Assembly (NCBI GenBank): GCA_003427395.1
Contig: BFEA01000032.1
Coordinates: 335,060 to 394,716 of the forward strand
Length of the DNA: 59,657 nucleotides
Direction of reading: 5' to 3'
Source of the DNA: Chara braunii
Lineage: Eukaryota; Streptophyta; Charophyceae; Charales; Characeae
Positions within the stretch are counted from its first letter, which is position 1; every line of letters starts with the position of its first letter. The notes under the pieces were generated by a model that made no database searches, was not told the origin of the DNA, and saw only the letters and a program-made list of their open reading frames with translations. Of this stretch, positions 34,754-46,237 are shown in pieces. The translations under genes were made by a program, and so were the position numbers.

Positions 34754-35733
34754 ATCATGAATTAGGATTAGGATTAGCATGGTCGACTTTCCCCCCGTCC
34801 CATCCAGGAAAGTTGGCAAGCTATGGGGTAGTCGAGCATCCACCACTGCGAGGCTGGGCTTAGGGATATAACACATTTTCTCCTTACCCACGCCTTGCCA
34901 TATGGCAGGAAAAAAGGAGCCACTTGTCAACTTTAAGGGCAAACCTCCCTCCTAGGTTATCAGGGTCTCGACATGTGTATGCCAAGTATGCCTTACGGAG
35001 TCCGTTCCCCGGTGAAGCGGACATTGTCGGAAGCCGTTCCTCACGATTAGTTTTTCCTTTTGAGGGTGGCAGCAACTCGGCCTCTCGATACTCGATATCC
35101 CGAGACATGCTCTCCAACAGGTATAAACACATCTCGTGACTCCTTGGATGCCTGATTATTGAAACCTCATAGTTTCTTTACTTTGCTAGGTTTCTTAATT
35201 TAATTTTGTTTAGTGTACAACGGGAGCTCCGAAGGGTGGAGCTAGTGACCCCACGTCCCTTCTTTGACTCCTTGCCCATTAACCCTCTTACTAACGATGG
35301 TAAACAAAGGGTGAGGGATTTTTTGACCACTTGTTTAACAACCGAGTGCTGCCTAATCAACTAGCACTAGGGATACTGTCTTCACTCGAATGGAACGCCT
35401 GGTCATTATAGCTGGATTTTGAGCAACTTTAAGACCACATGCAGTGATAATGACAGGGCGTTTTAATCGGGTAAGAAGGTAGTTGAATCCGGTGAGGACT
35501 TTGTCTGACTTCGTAAGAGTGACAATTCATAAACATGTTTTTAACGTTCAAGCTGAACGCTTGAACGCTTAGACAATGTTCATCTTCTTCAGTGACAAGG
35601 CCACTGTACTTCTTTTTACATCAAAAGACGTTTAGTATATATGTATGAGAATGATTGGGCTGCCTCCAAAGTGATTGGGGCACCGCCTAGAAAATGAGTC
35701 TTCCGAAACGAGGGACATAACCTTGCAACCTAC

Positions 35734-36380
35734 ATGTTTTTAGCTAAGCCCATCACTGATTTCATGCTACGGAAAGAAGGGGGGGAAATTGGCCTTGACA
35801 GTCAACTTTATACACTTACCTTCCATCCTTGGATGGTGAATCTATTGCTCCACGAGGGGCAAGAGGCACTCAAACATAAATTATTTTGGGTGAGGTGCAT
35901 GGAGGTGCCCCCCTTAGGAATGGGGATCCTGAAAGGGGCAACGGAAGACACCTTTGGTAAGGTAATCAAAAAATACCCAGCCTACAAGAAACGACTCGAA
36001 CCAAACTGCATAACATCAGATTTCACTTGGTACCTTGAACCAGATTGAGATACAAGAAGCATCTGGTAGTGGACCTAAAGAGGTTTAACCTTGTAGAAAT
36101 AAACCTTGAGTGTGCTAGCACTCCATGGTGTCAAGTTTGTCGCCATCATTTCCAGAAGGAGACAGATGAACTTTGTTTAATGGACCAGAAGCAGAAACCT
36201 GCCCATAAGGGAGAAAAGGTCAAAAAGTCTAATATCTCGTTTAAAGGCAAGGAGAAAGGGGGACCAGCCGCTAGGCCTGATCCCACCGACTTCTTAAAGG
36301 AGGCCCTCCTTCGGAAGAAGGAAAAGGATAAGCACAAAGCAAAAACGGTAAATGACAAAGGTGTTTTGAGCAAGTCTTAG
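35734..36380 (+). pseudogene. DUF4283/zinc-knuckle protein remnant (LINE ORF1-like), frameshifted
   Basis: Two overlapping ORFs (35734-36048, then 36045-36380 in another frame) read as one protein if a single indel near 36040 is allowed. The first has FHPW, FWVRCMEVPP and a FGKVIKKYP segment; the second has KKHLVVDLKRF and then TPWCQVCRHHF with another Cys 8 residues on. The order (Trp-Val-Arg strand, LVVDL strand, C-x2-C-x2/3-H-x8-C) parallels the ORF1 of the 22-32 kb LINE (LLVAVDW, DPWCYACKSRGH). A Lys-rich tail follows. No endonuclease or RT lies downstream, so this is an isolated fragment or a decayed gene built on the same domain. The fit to DUF4283 is by pattern only. Confidence 0.5.
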
Positions 36381-37466
36381 TCTTAAGAGAAGAGATCTTC
36401 AGATGTCGATGATGCTCCTGGCAACCCAAAGATACAGAATCGGCCACTGAGAAGATTTGGGATGAGGACTGACACTCATAAGAATAAGGAGGGGTTCAGA
36501 GAATAACGGAAGATGGAGTCAAAGGAGGGAAGGCAGGTGTCCCCTTAGAGAAGGGTGTTCCTAAATCCCGTGCACCTAAGTCTCTGACCCCCTTTGTCTT
36601 TGGAGGGCATAAATTTCAATCCAAAGGGAAAAAAATAAAAATATATAAATCTAACCCCAAAATGGGAGACAAACACGAGCATAAAGAATATTGCATGGTG
36701 TATAGCAAAGCCGCTTTCAAGTTCTTCCCCACACCAAAACCTGATGATGAGACCATTGTTGAAAGAGTTAGTCTTACAACGATAATTGTTCATATTTTAA
36801 CGTGTAACTCATGGGTCAAGTAGCCAACCAACTTAACTAACGATCGGAATGAGTCGAATTAGGCATGGGCGAGTAAACGTGCACCAATTAGTACACAAGT
36901 TTGACCTGTGGCAGTTGTGCCCTTTGCGGCAATGGCCGCAACGAGCGAAGGGTGTGAGTGCACACACATCAAGGGTTGCGCGTCACTGACAGGACCACCT
37001 AAGGGAAGTTCTTAATCATTAAAAGCCTTAATCTCGACATTAAAAGTCTTGATCTCGAGGCAGGGATGATTAGGGGGATTTTATTCGAAAGTGAATGAAA
37101 CCCCGTCGACCTGTTGGCCAAAGTGAGTTATTAGATCAGTAAAAACGACCGCCCAATCAAATATATCGGATGGTTGGTGAAAAGGTTAGGGCAACTGAAC
37201 CAAAATGTATGCCTTATGGAGGCCAACCCAATCTTCAGTGATTGCAATTGTCAAGGTTCAATCCCTGATCTGCGTGGTAGCAGTCCATTGATGTAGCTCA
37301 TGGGGTTGGGCGCCCATTCTGTTAGAAAAGGGTATCCGCCCTTGACAAAAGGTTTGGTTGGGAGGAGCGTTGCCTCGAACGAGTAAAATCTTATTTAGGC
37401 TAGGCGGGCTGGATAGCCCAATGAGTGCAATTGCAGGTCACAGGAGTCAAAACCGCAACCTGTATT

Positions 37467-37751
37467 GCGAAGGGCGGGGCCGAATAATCTGTAGGGCTTG
37501 AAGCTCGGACCCTTGCCATGAGCCAAGGTTGTGCGAAGGGCCGGGCCGAATAATCTGTGCACGAAGGCTTTGGGGCATGATCCCGTGAGCTATACCTCCT
37601 GGCTTGGAGGTTCATTGCCTGCCGACAAGTCTAAGGGTCATGGCTCTTCGGCAGGTCAAAAGCTAAGGCGGGTTAGGCTTGGAGGGGTCATTGCTTGTCG
37701 ATGAGTCAAACGGTCATATGACTCTTCGGCAGGTCAAAGCTAAGGCGGGTT
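37467..37751. repeat. Two kinds of local direct repeat
   Basis: gcgaagggc-gggccgaataatctgt occurs at about 37467 and 37533. A 75-bp unit beginning gcttggagg and ending aagctaaggcgggtt occurs at 37602 and 37677, sharing actcttcggcaggtc-type cores. Confidence 0.85.
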
Positions 37752-39692
37752 TGTGACTAAAGAATAAAATTTTGTTTGACTCCTCGTTTTTTCTTTTTTC
37801 ATTAGTATTTTTATTTCTTATTATTATATGATGTCCCTCCGTAGGTTGCCCAAATTTCCTCCTTAGTCCTGACTACTTCCTCGAGTTAATTTTTGGTGCA
37901 CCTGGGTCTAGAATGGGCTAGATTCATTTTAAAAAGAGAGAGAGAGCCCTGACCTGCAACTCTTTGAGCAAGAGAGGTGAGGTGATGCTGACCTCAACTA
38001 GAGAAGGTTGGATGTACATTGCAACCAAATGAGGGTAGGTTCGGAAAGGTGTGACATCATCACGAGACTCTACTCCTCCTGACCGGTGCTACCTATCAAA
38101 CTCATGATGAGGTGAAGTTGACCCTCGAATAGAGAGCGAGGCAGGCAGCAGTGGGGGTTGGCTATAAGGGACGGCAGTTGAAGGCTCATCCATACGTTGT
38201 GAGGAAGAAGTCGCCAGGCTATCGGACTGATGGGTGACAAGCGACAACGAGACAACGGGAGGTTGCAGACCGCGGGGAGGAGAACCGAGAAACAAAAGTA
38301 GAAAAGAGAAGAGACATGAAAAAGGCGAAGGGAGCAAAGGAGGTAAAAGATGAAGGGTTAGATAGAAGGCGAAGTCGGTGAAGAGGATGAACAAGAGCAA
38401 AACAACAATGAGACAAGTACGAGGGAGACAACAACAGGGCAAATCAGACAGAGACAACGAGAGGGCGAATAAGCGGAGGATGGTTAATGGGATGATAACC
38501 AAGGTGATAGCGAAGGGGAAAATGGCGGGACGATGACAAAGACATGGTTGCGCCAACGATGTCGTATCTTGCAGCCCCAGCTCGGCTACCAGCGGGCGTC
38601 ATTACCTCTTCCTCCCTTTTTCTCTGCTCTAAGACACCTACTTTCTCTTCCTCATTTCATGTCGTCATCTTTTTTTGTTTCTTCATTTTCTCCTCCCTCT
38701 ACTATCGATCCCCGTCCCCCTCTTATTTCCTCCCTCCTCAATAGTGTTTGTATTTTAGTCGGGATGATCGTGGTCAGGTACTATGGATAAGGTTGCATGC
38801 ACCAAGTCGAGATTCAATCTAGGTGTGTAAGGAGTAGATGCGGTGAAAAAACGAAGAAGAGGATAGTGAGGAGGGAGAAGGAGAATCATAGGAGAAAGGG
38901 GGGGTGTAGGGAGATGAAGAGGAAGAGGCGAACAAAGAGAGGTTCGGGCCGCGTTGCAAGATTGCCCTCTCCCAACCCTGTTGCCTTGGTTATTTTCGAC
39001 TAGGAAGATAGCTTGAATACATTTATGTACGATCTCATCATTATTATGTTTTGTTATTATAGTAATTTATTATTGTTATTATTACTACTACTATTATTAG
39101 TTTGTTATTATTATTCGCCTGCTTCTATTATGTATTTTCAAACCTATGGTCGCTGGTTATTGAATTTTACTATTCCGGTCTCAATCTGGCCATGAATACA
39201 ACCAGATATGTTGTAGGAAGTGAGGGTTATGGAGTAGCGGAGCGACTTGTGGTAATTGGGGGAGGTGGGAGTTGAGGAGTCAGAAAGTTAGGAAGGGAAG
39301 ATGAGGAGGGAGAAGAGGAAAAAGTAAAAGAGAAAGAGCGATTTGAAGGATACGATGACGAAGAAGAAGGCAACCTAGAGAGTGGAGGTAAACAAAGGAG
39401 AAAGAGAACCAGGAGGAGGCAGTAAGAGGGAAAATAGCAAGAAGAGAGGTTGATTGCCAAGACCGACCGCCCACTACCCCGACCAGTCCGGAGGCTCAGG
39501 CAGCATGAGCATTATCCTTTCATAATTTGTTTTATAAATATATAACATAATATGCTTATTTTATTTATTATTTTACTTATGTAATTTACCTGTTTACTTT
39601 CGTTACTATGTGCATCCGACCTTGTTCCATGCTACATATATTTTGGAGGTTGAATAAGGCCGAATGGAGAGAGAGCGAGAGGAAAAGAACAC

Positions 39693-39693
<1 letters not shown>

Positions 39694-39758
<65 letters not shown>
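39694..39758. repeat. (AT)n microsatellite
   Basis: About 32 uninterrupted AT repeats, preceded by GA-rich and followed by AAGAG-rich sequence. Confidence 0.97.
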
Positions 39759-39760
<2 letters not shown>

Positions 39761-41131
39761 AAGAGAGAGAAAGAAAGGGTGAAGCGGGAGCAAGACTCAT
39801 ACCTGGACACTGCCCCTATAAATGTTTGAGCCTTGACCCATACCGTGGTCAAGGAGTTGGAGAAGAGTAGACCAGCAGTACGGTCTGGTGAACTAAGGAA
39901 GAGAGGGCAGCGAAAGATTGAAGGGGAAGGATACGAAGTAGAGAGGAAAAAAGTTGAAGCACACGAGAGGAGTAGTAAGTTGTTGCAACAGGCTGGGTAG
40001 ACCTGCTAGATATTGCCGTAGACCGATTGTTTGGAATATTGCTGCTAGGACTGGTGTTGTTGGTTCGATCAACGACAACGAAATAGACCGAAGAAGTGGG
40101 CCCGACCTATTCAGCCGGTTACTGCAAGGGGACTAGCTGACAGACAATCATCCACAAGGAAATATGACCATCGCTGAAGGTTGTCATGGGGGGTCGGCGA
40201 TGGCACAGTGATGTTGGAGTGCTGTTTTCGGGTGCTGCAACATTGATGTTGAGCAGTATCACACTTGGGGCGTGAGAGGGGAGTTGACATGAGTAGAAGG
40301 AGAGAGCTGCAAGCAGGATGAGCTCCGACCTGCGGGAATCCACAACGATTGACTGCCATTGCGGTGCTCTTTTAGACCATAAGATTTCAGCTCTCTTCAT
40401 GCTACTCTGAATGGACCCCTCTGGTAACTTGAGAGACGATAATTTCTTCTTATGCCGTTTTTCCTGTCAGTCTAGTCCTTGGTTTGGGAGAGGAAGGCAA
40501 TCACGGTGGGTGAGATTGCAACCCAGGGAACTGTGTAAAGGCCTTGTGGGGGTTGACCCACCGATTGCGGGAGCTTCGCGGGAGCCCGAGATGGGTTCTG
40601 GAGTTGGGGAGCTCTCAGGTAGGTTGTCTCGCTCCCTATTACGCCCCGTACTTTACACTGCTCCCTAAGAATAGTATCACCTCCTAAAATTGTCTGCCAA
40701 TTAACTATAAAAGGGTTTTAGTTATATGTGAATATTTCAAAAGATAAAAGAGAAAAGAAAAGGGAAAAGAGAGAGAGAATATAAGCAGTTGTGATCAAAT
40801 GGCACGAATGTATGGATGATTTCGGGCCATCTCCGAAGCCCAGGTGGAACAGTGGCCCCCAAAGATAACTAAGAGGGAAAAGAAGGTGAAGGGGGGAAAA
40901 ATGTGAGGAAGGCAATGAATCGTGTGAAGGGTCGCCGCTGAAGTCTCGGAAGAGGGGCGACTCGATGTTCATAACTTTAACTAAGACTCAAGATAAGAAA
41001 AATTGATGGATGGGTGACGAGGACCCCAGAGTCACTGGCAAACGAACGTGGAGGGGAAGCCTCTGAGGATCTAGTAGTCTATCTCTAGGTGGCGGGCACC
41101 AAGCATGCCCTGGAAGGTACATGAGACCAAT

Positions 41132-41200
41132 GGGGATTGCTTGGAACCCACGACCTTCTGAATGCCACACGCGAGCCTTACCAACTGAGCTGGCCGTTGC
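41132..41200 (-). repeat. tRNA-derived SINE head (minus strand)
   Basis: Minus-strand reading gives a clear box A, CAGCTCAGTTGG (plus 41181-41192). It is followed by GTGGCATTCAGAAGGTCGTGG and a box-B-like GGTTC...AATCCC interrupted by about 5 extra bases. It matches the plus-strand head at 41271-41340 in order and spacing. The acceptor stem is not conserved, so this is not a tRNA gene. Confidence 0.6.
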
Positions 41201-41270
41201 ATGTCGCATGCAGCTCCTTTGGATGGCAAAAAATTAATATAAAAAAAAAATATTTGTATCTTTCAAATTC

Positions 41271-41340
41271 GGCCTAGCTCAGTTGGTTAGCCACGAAAGT
41301 GGCATTCAAGAAGTCGTGGGTTCAATCCCCACGGACCACC
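41271..41340 (+). repeat. tRNA-derived SINE head (plus strand)
   Basis: Box A TAGCTCAGTTGG (41275-41286) and box B GGTTCAATCCC (41319-41329) lie 32 bp apart, the spacing of an internal Pol III promoter. A perfect T-arm (GTGGG/CCCAC) is present. The 7-bp acceptor stem cannot form (about 3 of 7 pairs), and the anticodon arm is replaced by a CCAC-GAAA-GTGG hairpin. It therefore looks like a SINE or tRNA relic. Sequence downstream to A22 at 41702-41723 may be its body. Confidence 0.65.
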
Positions 41341-41577
41341 TGCAGCACTCTTGGTGCCAACCAACTAAGACAATTGGCTTGCTCCCCCGGTTCGGTAATG
41401 GTAGGGTCTTTGTACAATGTGACACAGGCCCAACCTATCTAACCTTGTAATGTAGGCTACCCGCTCAGGTCACTGAGTTGTCGTGGGGACTATCGGTCAA
41501 ATTTCCTGCTCTGAGAGCGGTCCTCGCGGCTGGCAGTAGCTACAATCAGATGTTTTGGCAAAAAAACAATTATGATG

Positions 41578-41723
41578 TTCAGGGACACTGGACCCGATTT
41601 CCAGCAGGTGCTGCTCCCCACCAATAGATGGAGCCTCCCCGACAATGTTAGTGGTGTCTGCTCTTATCGACACCTCTAGCACTAGCTTGGGTTGTTCATC
41701 CAAAAAAAAAAAAAAAAAAAAAA
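41578..41723 (+). repeat. Dispersed repeat body with A22 tail
   Basis: Shares its main motifs in order with 13275-13430. The core ggtgctgctccccac-aatagatggagcc recurs at about 42049-42076 and, degenerate, at about 41965-41997. The A22 tail at 41702-41723 suggests retroposition. It may be the 3' part of the SINE whose head is at 41271. Confidence 0.7.
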
Positions 41724-42226
41724 TGGTTTTTGGCCATTGCGGGGTGTGTGTGTGTGTGTGTGAGCGTGAGTGTGGTGTATGGGAGTGTGTTGGCGATAGA
41801 CACTGTTGTTGCGTGATGGGGGCGGGGAAAGTAGATGGGAAGCACAACTAATGGTCAAATGCTGGTCTTTGCATTAGCCGGTCCTCCCCACTGGCGGCCC
41901 CAACCTCCTCCCTGACCACTCCTATTAGAGCGGGGGCCAAGATGCTACGCTTGCCCGGTTCTTAGCACGTGATGCTCCCCACAAATATATTGGAGCTTTT
42001 GTTCCCCCCAGGGGTCCCCTATATAGGCTTAGGAGTAGGGGTAGACAGGTGCTGCTCCCCACTAATAGATGGAGCCATACAAAACTGGGTTTGCTAATGG
42101 GGGATGCTCCTATCACCTCCAGTAGAGCCTATTTTTGTCGACCCTGAATTTCATTGCACTCCGAGTTTGCCGAGCCTGGGTACCACTCCATTTTCTTTGT
42201 GGTACTCTCACAGGAAAAAAAAAAAA

Positions 42227-42369
42227 AAAAAAAAAAGTTGTGGCCGTGAACCTCAGAAAAGAAGAAGAAAAAAAAAAAAGGAAACAAAACTTTGGTCNAA
42301 AAAAAAAAGTTGTGGCCGTGAACCTCAGAAAAGAAGAAGAAAAAAAAAAAAGGAAACAAAACTTTGGTC
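42227..42369. repeat. Exact 71-bp duplication around a single N (probable assembly artefact)
   Basis: 42227-42297 and 42299-42369 are identical, including internal A homopolymers, and are separated only by an N at 42298. Biological copies with such homopolymers would normally differ. Confidence 0.9.
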
Positions 42370-43246
42370 GTGATTGCAGTTGTATACATTCTTGGAAGTG
42401 GTAGTGTGAGTGAGGCCCTCAATGAGGGCATCTCAGCCCCGTGGCCAAGTTGTCAGATTCCAAAAAGAGAATAGAAGGGGGAAAAAACAGGCACATGGAT
42501 TCGACCGTGAAAATGGTTGGGTACATTCCCCTAAATGCCAGTGTGATGAGCCTTACAATCCTCTGACAAAACACATCTTGAACACATTACGGACAACTTG
42601 AGCAATTCACGGACAGGGGAATCATAAAAAACACACGACCAAGAAAAACAAGAAAACAGTAACATTCAAAATGTGACTGCCTTACCTGTAAGGTGCATTT
42701 TGTGGAGGAAGATTGTGAGCACGACCTCCTGGGGCGTGGTCCCACTAGCAAAGACGATCGGATCGAATGTCTGAATCTGAACGAGATTATGGAGATGTGC
42801 AGGAAATCGAGATTGAACTGTTTTTCTACATCTCTGCATAAAACACATCCAGATTCAATATCTCGATCTAATCTTTTTTTTTTTTTTTTTTTTTTTTTTG
42901 AAGGTCACCAATCTTTATCCATTAAAATCTCATATTAAACAGACCGGTAACCAAGATGAACATTCATAACGCCTGTGCAAGTAACGGGTGTGAGATTTCC
43001 AAATAGCAGAGACAATTAGAAACCTATAACCTCAACGGGTCTGACGTACCCTACGAGTAATCGATGTCCTAATTGCTCCTTGTCTCTTCCCTATGAACCA
43101 TGGGCCAATTTCTAAACCACCCTCGTTGGAAATTTTGGCCAACATGCTCTCCTTCGCCCACGTTTTAAGGAACCACCTCGTACCCTTGCCTTTCAAACTA
43201 TGGATTGTTCCCCAGCCTTCCTGCATAGCTCATCGTATGTTCTCTT

Positions 43247-43870
43247 TCACCTGAAAAATTTGTTTGTGAAGGGTCGTGTCTTCATTAGGAAATACTTTGA
43301 CATTCCTTGCGGCCCAGATCGTTTCCATGATGACCCCACGGTAAAGCAGGGCGATGTATCCCCAGCCGACCGAGAAGTTTGTCCTTTGAGGAGTTGGGGC
43401 GTAAAGCGTCCACTCTTCTGTCCATTGGCCCAGGGGCACTGCTGCCAAAGATGTTTGGCCGACTTCCAACCCCAATTACATTTGATGCAGGACTCAATAA
43501 TATCCATACCTTTGCTTACCAGCCACGACGTAGTGGGCATGATTTGCAAAGATTGTTGTCAGATTAAGCTAGCCTGTTTCTGCAAAGGCAGACATTTGAG
43601 AGTTTTCCACAACCTTTTCCAGTTAGACATCTTACTGTCGTTACCAATTTCGTTTACAAACCTTCTAGATGCTTTGGCTGTTGGAGGGTCCTGAGCTAAT
43701 ATTGTATGAGCCGCCACCCCCACCTTTGGTCTATACTTAATTAGCGAAATTGATTCGGATAAACTTGTTCTCTCCTTATCCCAACCGTATAGTAGTGGTT
43801 CCACTTTGAAACTTTCTGCTTCCCCAAGTAACATGTACGTAGACACTTTTTTTGTTGAACTGAGTTTCAA
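43247..43870 (-). pseudogene. zf-RVT domain of the second LINE
   Basis: One frame, interrupted by a stop at 43559-43561, reads WKRLWKTLKCLP...TTSWLVSKG...CIKCNWGWKSAKHLWQQC. Trp-x2-Leu-Trp, then Leu-Val near a turn, C-x2-C and H-x4-C is the zinc-binding domain found C-terminal to plant LINE reverse transcriptases. The parts beyond it (about 43230-43032) continue in other frames. Confidence 0.7.
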
Positions 43871-45050
43871 AAATTATTAATTCGGTGCAGTCTGACAGTT
43901 TTGGGCCACCACTTCTCCCTCCAGAGAGAGGACAATTTGCCTTTTAACTCTTTTAGTCTCGTGCCAGACTTGCACCGATGTGCCTGTCGGCAGGGCCGGA
44001 CCCAACACTCTCTAAACTTTCTCACCATCCAAAGCTCTGAGCCATGTGCCCTGTTCTCTGTGTTCAACATTCTTCAACAACAAAATCCAGTGTCTTGGAA
44101 CGGTCTCCTTCAATCTGCCATAGCTAGATTCCACATTATGCAGTCTAGGAAACTTCTTTCTTAGGTGAGACACGGAGAGCCAAAAATCATTTTCAAAGTC
44201 TCACAGCTCCTTCAGTTGTAGGACCCCTTTGACTACTCATGCTCGCCCAAATGATCCTGGTGACCCATCTGCCGAGAGCGTCATTCCAGATTCTTATACT
44301 ATAAACGTATTGTTGAATATCAATTGGTTACCCACCTCTAATGTGGTGGTTGACTCCCTAAACAAGTGTGGTATAAGTTTGTTCCATGCAAACATAATTT
44401 CCTTCCAAATTCTGGATTTTTGGTGTCTTGTAGTATATGATTGCATCAACCAGCACAACCATACATACAAACCCTGCGAGAGGTCTCACTCCCTTCCAAA
44501 GATGTATTCACCAATATGGATCCATAACTTGGACACTGATTCTTTCATTGCCTGGACTGACCATTTTGCCAACAACGCTAGATTTTGGCGTTTTGGATCT
44601 AAGATCCCCAGCCCTCCTTGATCTCTCGGTCGGGCAATAGCATCCCATTCCACCTTTCAGATAAAATTGCCTTCTTCTTTAGCAGAAGGTTCCCAAACAT
44701 ACTTAGCTCCGACTCTCTTTATCGTGGAGTAGGTTTGATCCCCTAGAAGATGAATCGTAAGCGGGAACCATAAAATGGAGAACGTTGCGGTAGATAGGAC
44801 TTTAGCTCTGCCGAACAGAGAGAGTTTAAAGCTCTTTATCCAACCTGCTATCCTAGCTGAAACTTTTCACTCAGTATAGTGTCCTGCATTGTGCCAAGGT
44901 GAGACAGCGAAACCTGGACTCCGAGGAACCGCTTAGAAGTATCTGACAAGACTTGTCTCAGACCCCAATCCACACAACATTCAAAGGGGGGAAGGTAAAG
45001 AATAAATTGACTTGTCCCAATTTATCGAGGCTTCAGAGAGCAAGCAATAC

Positions 45051-46005
45051 TCATCCAAAACTTTTCGCAATTCTGTGAGGGCCTTTGGAGTGTTTTCTAC
45101 GGCAACCGTGAGGTAATCCGCTATCGTAATGGAAGAGGGGGGTAAATAAAAGATCTTTAATTCGTGGATTTGATCCGATATTCTCCAAGAAAGTTTCTAA
45201 TTGGATTACAAACAACAACGGCGCCAAAGGGCAACCCTGACGAAGGGACCGGGTTAATTTAAATTCACTCAACAGCTTACCGTTTACAATAACCATAGAG
45301 GATGCTTCTGCGTACATGGCTTTTACCCATCTACAAAATCCTTGGCCAAAACCTTGATTTCGTAGTGTGGTAAAGACGAATGCCCAACCTACCTTGTCGT
45401 AGGCTTTCTCCATGTCCAAAAGTAGAACAGCCACATCCTTTTTTCTCTTTGCTGATTACCTCAAGGGCCTGAATCGTTGTGAGAATATTTTCGAAGATTG
45501 ATCTCCCTTTCACGAAGGCTCCTTGTTTCCAGCCTAAAAGGTTGGGGAAGAGGTCTGTCAATCTTATAGCTATAGCCTTGGCCAGGAGCTTATAGACCAC
45601 ATTCAAAACAAAAATAGACCTATAATTCTTTACTTCTTTTTTGTCCCCCTTTTTGTATAATAAATAAATCACCCCTTGGGGAATACACTTAGGAAGATGC
45701 CCTGTCTCCAAGGCTTTATTGTAAATTGAGAGAAGGAAGGGGGCAAATGCATCCCAGGTAGACAAGAAAAGCTCTACCGGCAAACCGTCAATGTCAGGGC
45801 ATTTACCCTCTGCCATTTGTTTGGCTGCCCTCCAAAGTTTAGGCGTCGTTAACGACTCATTCAACCTAAGATAGTCTGATCTCGAAATTCTAGCAGCTGA
45901 GGGCTTCCAAAATTCCGAGTTCTCAGAGAGGTCTATCTCTGGGGTGTCAAAGATCCTACGTATGGAAACTATATCCTGAAAATAATCTAAGGCATACTTG
46001 CACAA
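45051..46005 (-). pseudogene. Reverse transcriptase domain of the second LINE
   Basis: Frame 46005-45331 carries GLPVELF, GVIYLLYKKGDKKEVKNYR, LLAKAIAIRL and GWKQGAFVKGRSIFENIL. A homopolymer indel near 45440 moves reading to frame 45434-45051 with VLLLDMEKAYDKV and RSLRQGCPLAPLLF. A second indel near 45148 leads to the catalytic box, which reads IADY instead of FADD/YADD (about 45115-45130), so the second catalytic Asp is lost. Compared with the first LINE it keeps the common RQGCP box, so the two belong to different lineages. Confidence 0.85.
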
Positions 46006-46237
46006 TTGTTCGGTGGAGTCGGCTATCGGAGCGTTCCACTCGAAAGGATGTGTTAACTCTCTGATAGGGGGTCTAGTTTGACGTCTCCTATCAGAGAGTT
46101 AACACATTATTTCGAGTGGAACGCTCCGATAGCCGACTCCACCGAACAATTGTGCAAGTATGCTTTAGATTATTTTCAAGATACAGTTTTCATGCGTAGG
46201 ATCTTTGACACCCCAGAGATAGACCTCTCTGAGAACT
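45919..46237. repeat. Near-perfect palindrome, about 152-bp arms
   Basis: The 5' end of the second LINE (left arm, 45919-46069) is repeated in reverse complement at 46086-46237 with about 95% identity and a spacer of about 16 nt. Both arms encode the same peptide (for example EWNAPIADSTEQL) in opposite directions. Differences are scattered substitutions, mostly transitions, so the two arms have diverged. Confidence 0.92.

Larger units (their letters stand above)
36400..41000. other. Gene-free spacer with simple repeats
   Basis: Purine-rich stretches (38240-38520, 38850-38960, 39290-39420) produce low-complexity ORFs. There is an ATT-rich run at 39035-39115 and (AT)n at 39694-39758. No recognisable gene. 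Confidence 0.5.
42874..46075 (-). mobile_element. Second LINE, 5'-truncated and heavily decayed
   Basis: The T26 run at 42874-42899 marks the poly(A) tail of a minus-strand element. Moving right on the plus strand one meets zf-RVT (43247-43870), decayed linker, then RT (about 45000-46005), the expected 3'-to-5' order for a minus-strand LINE. No endonuclease domain is seen. The element stops near 46070, where sequence turns back on itself (45919-46237). Frames change several times, so it is older or less constrained than the 22-32 kb element. Confidence 0.8.

Noticed and set aside
34764-34780. Telomere-like ggattag repeats
   Set aside because: Only about three copies, and the unit is not the plant TTTAGGG.
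38089-38556. 155-codon minus-strand Leu/Pro-rich ORF
   Set aside because: It reflects a purine-rich plus strand, with overlapping ORFs in several frames.
41271-41340. A functional tRNA gene
   Set aside because: Box A, box B and the T-arm are good, but the acceptor stem does not pair and there is no anticodon loop of normal form.
42430-42510. Another tRNA-like head (gtggccaagttgtc ... ggattcgaccgtg)
   Set aside because: Box A and B resemblance is weak and no arms fold by eye.
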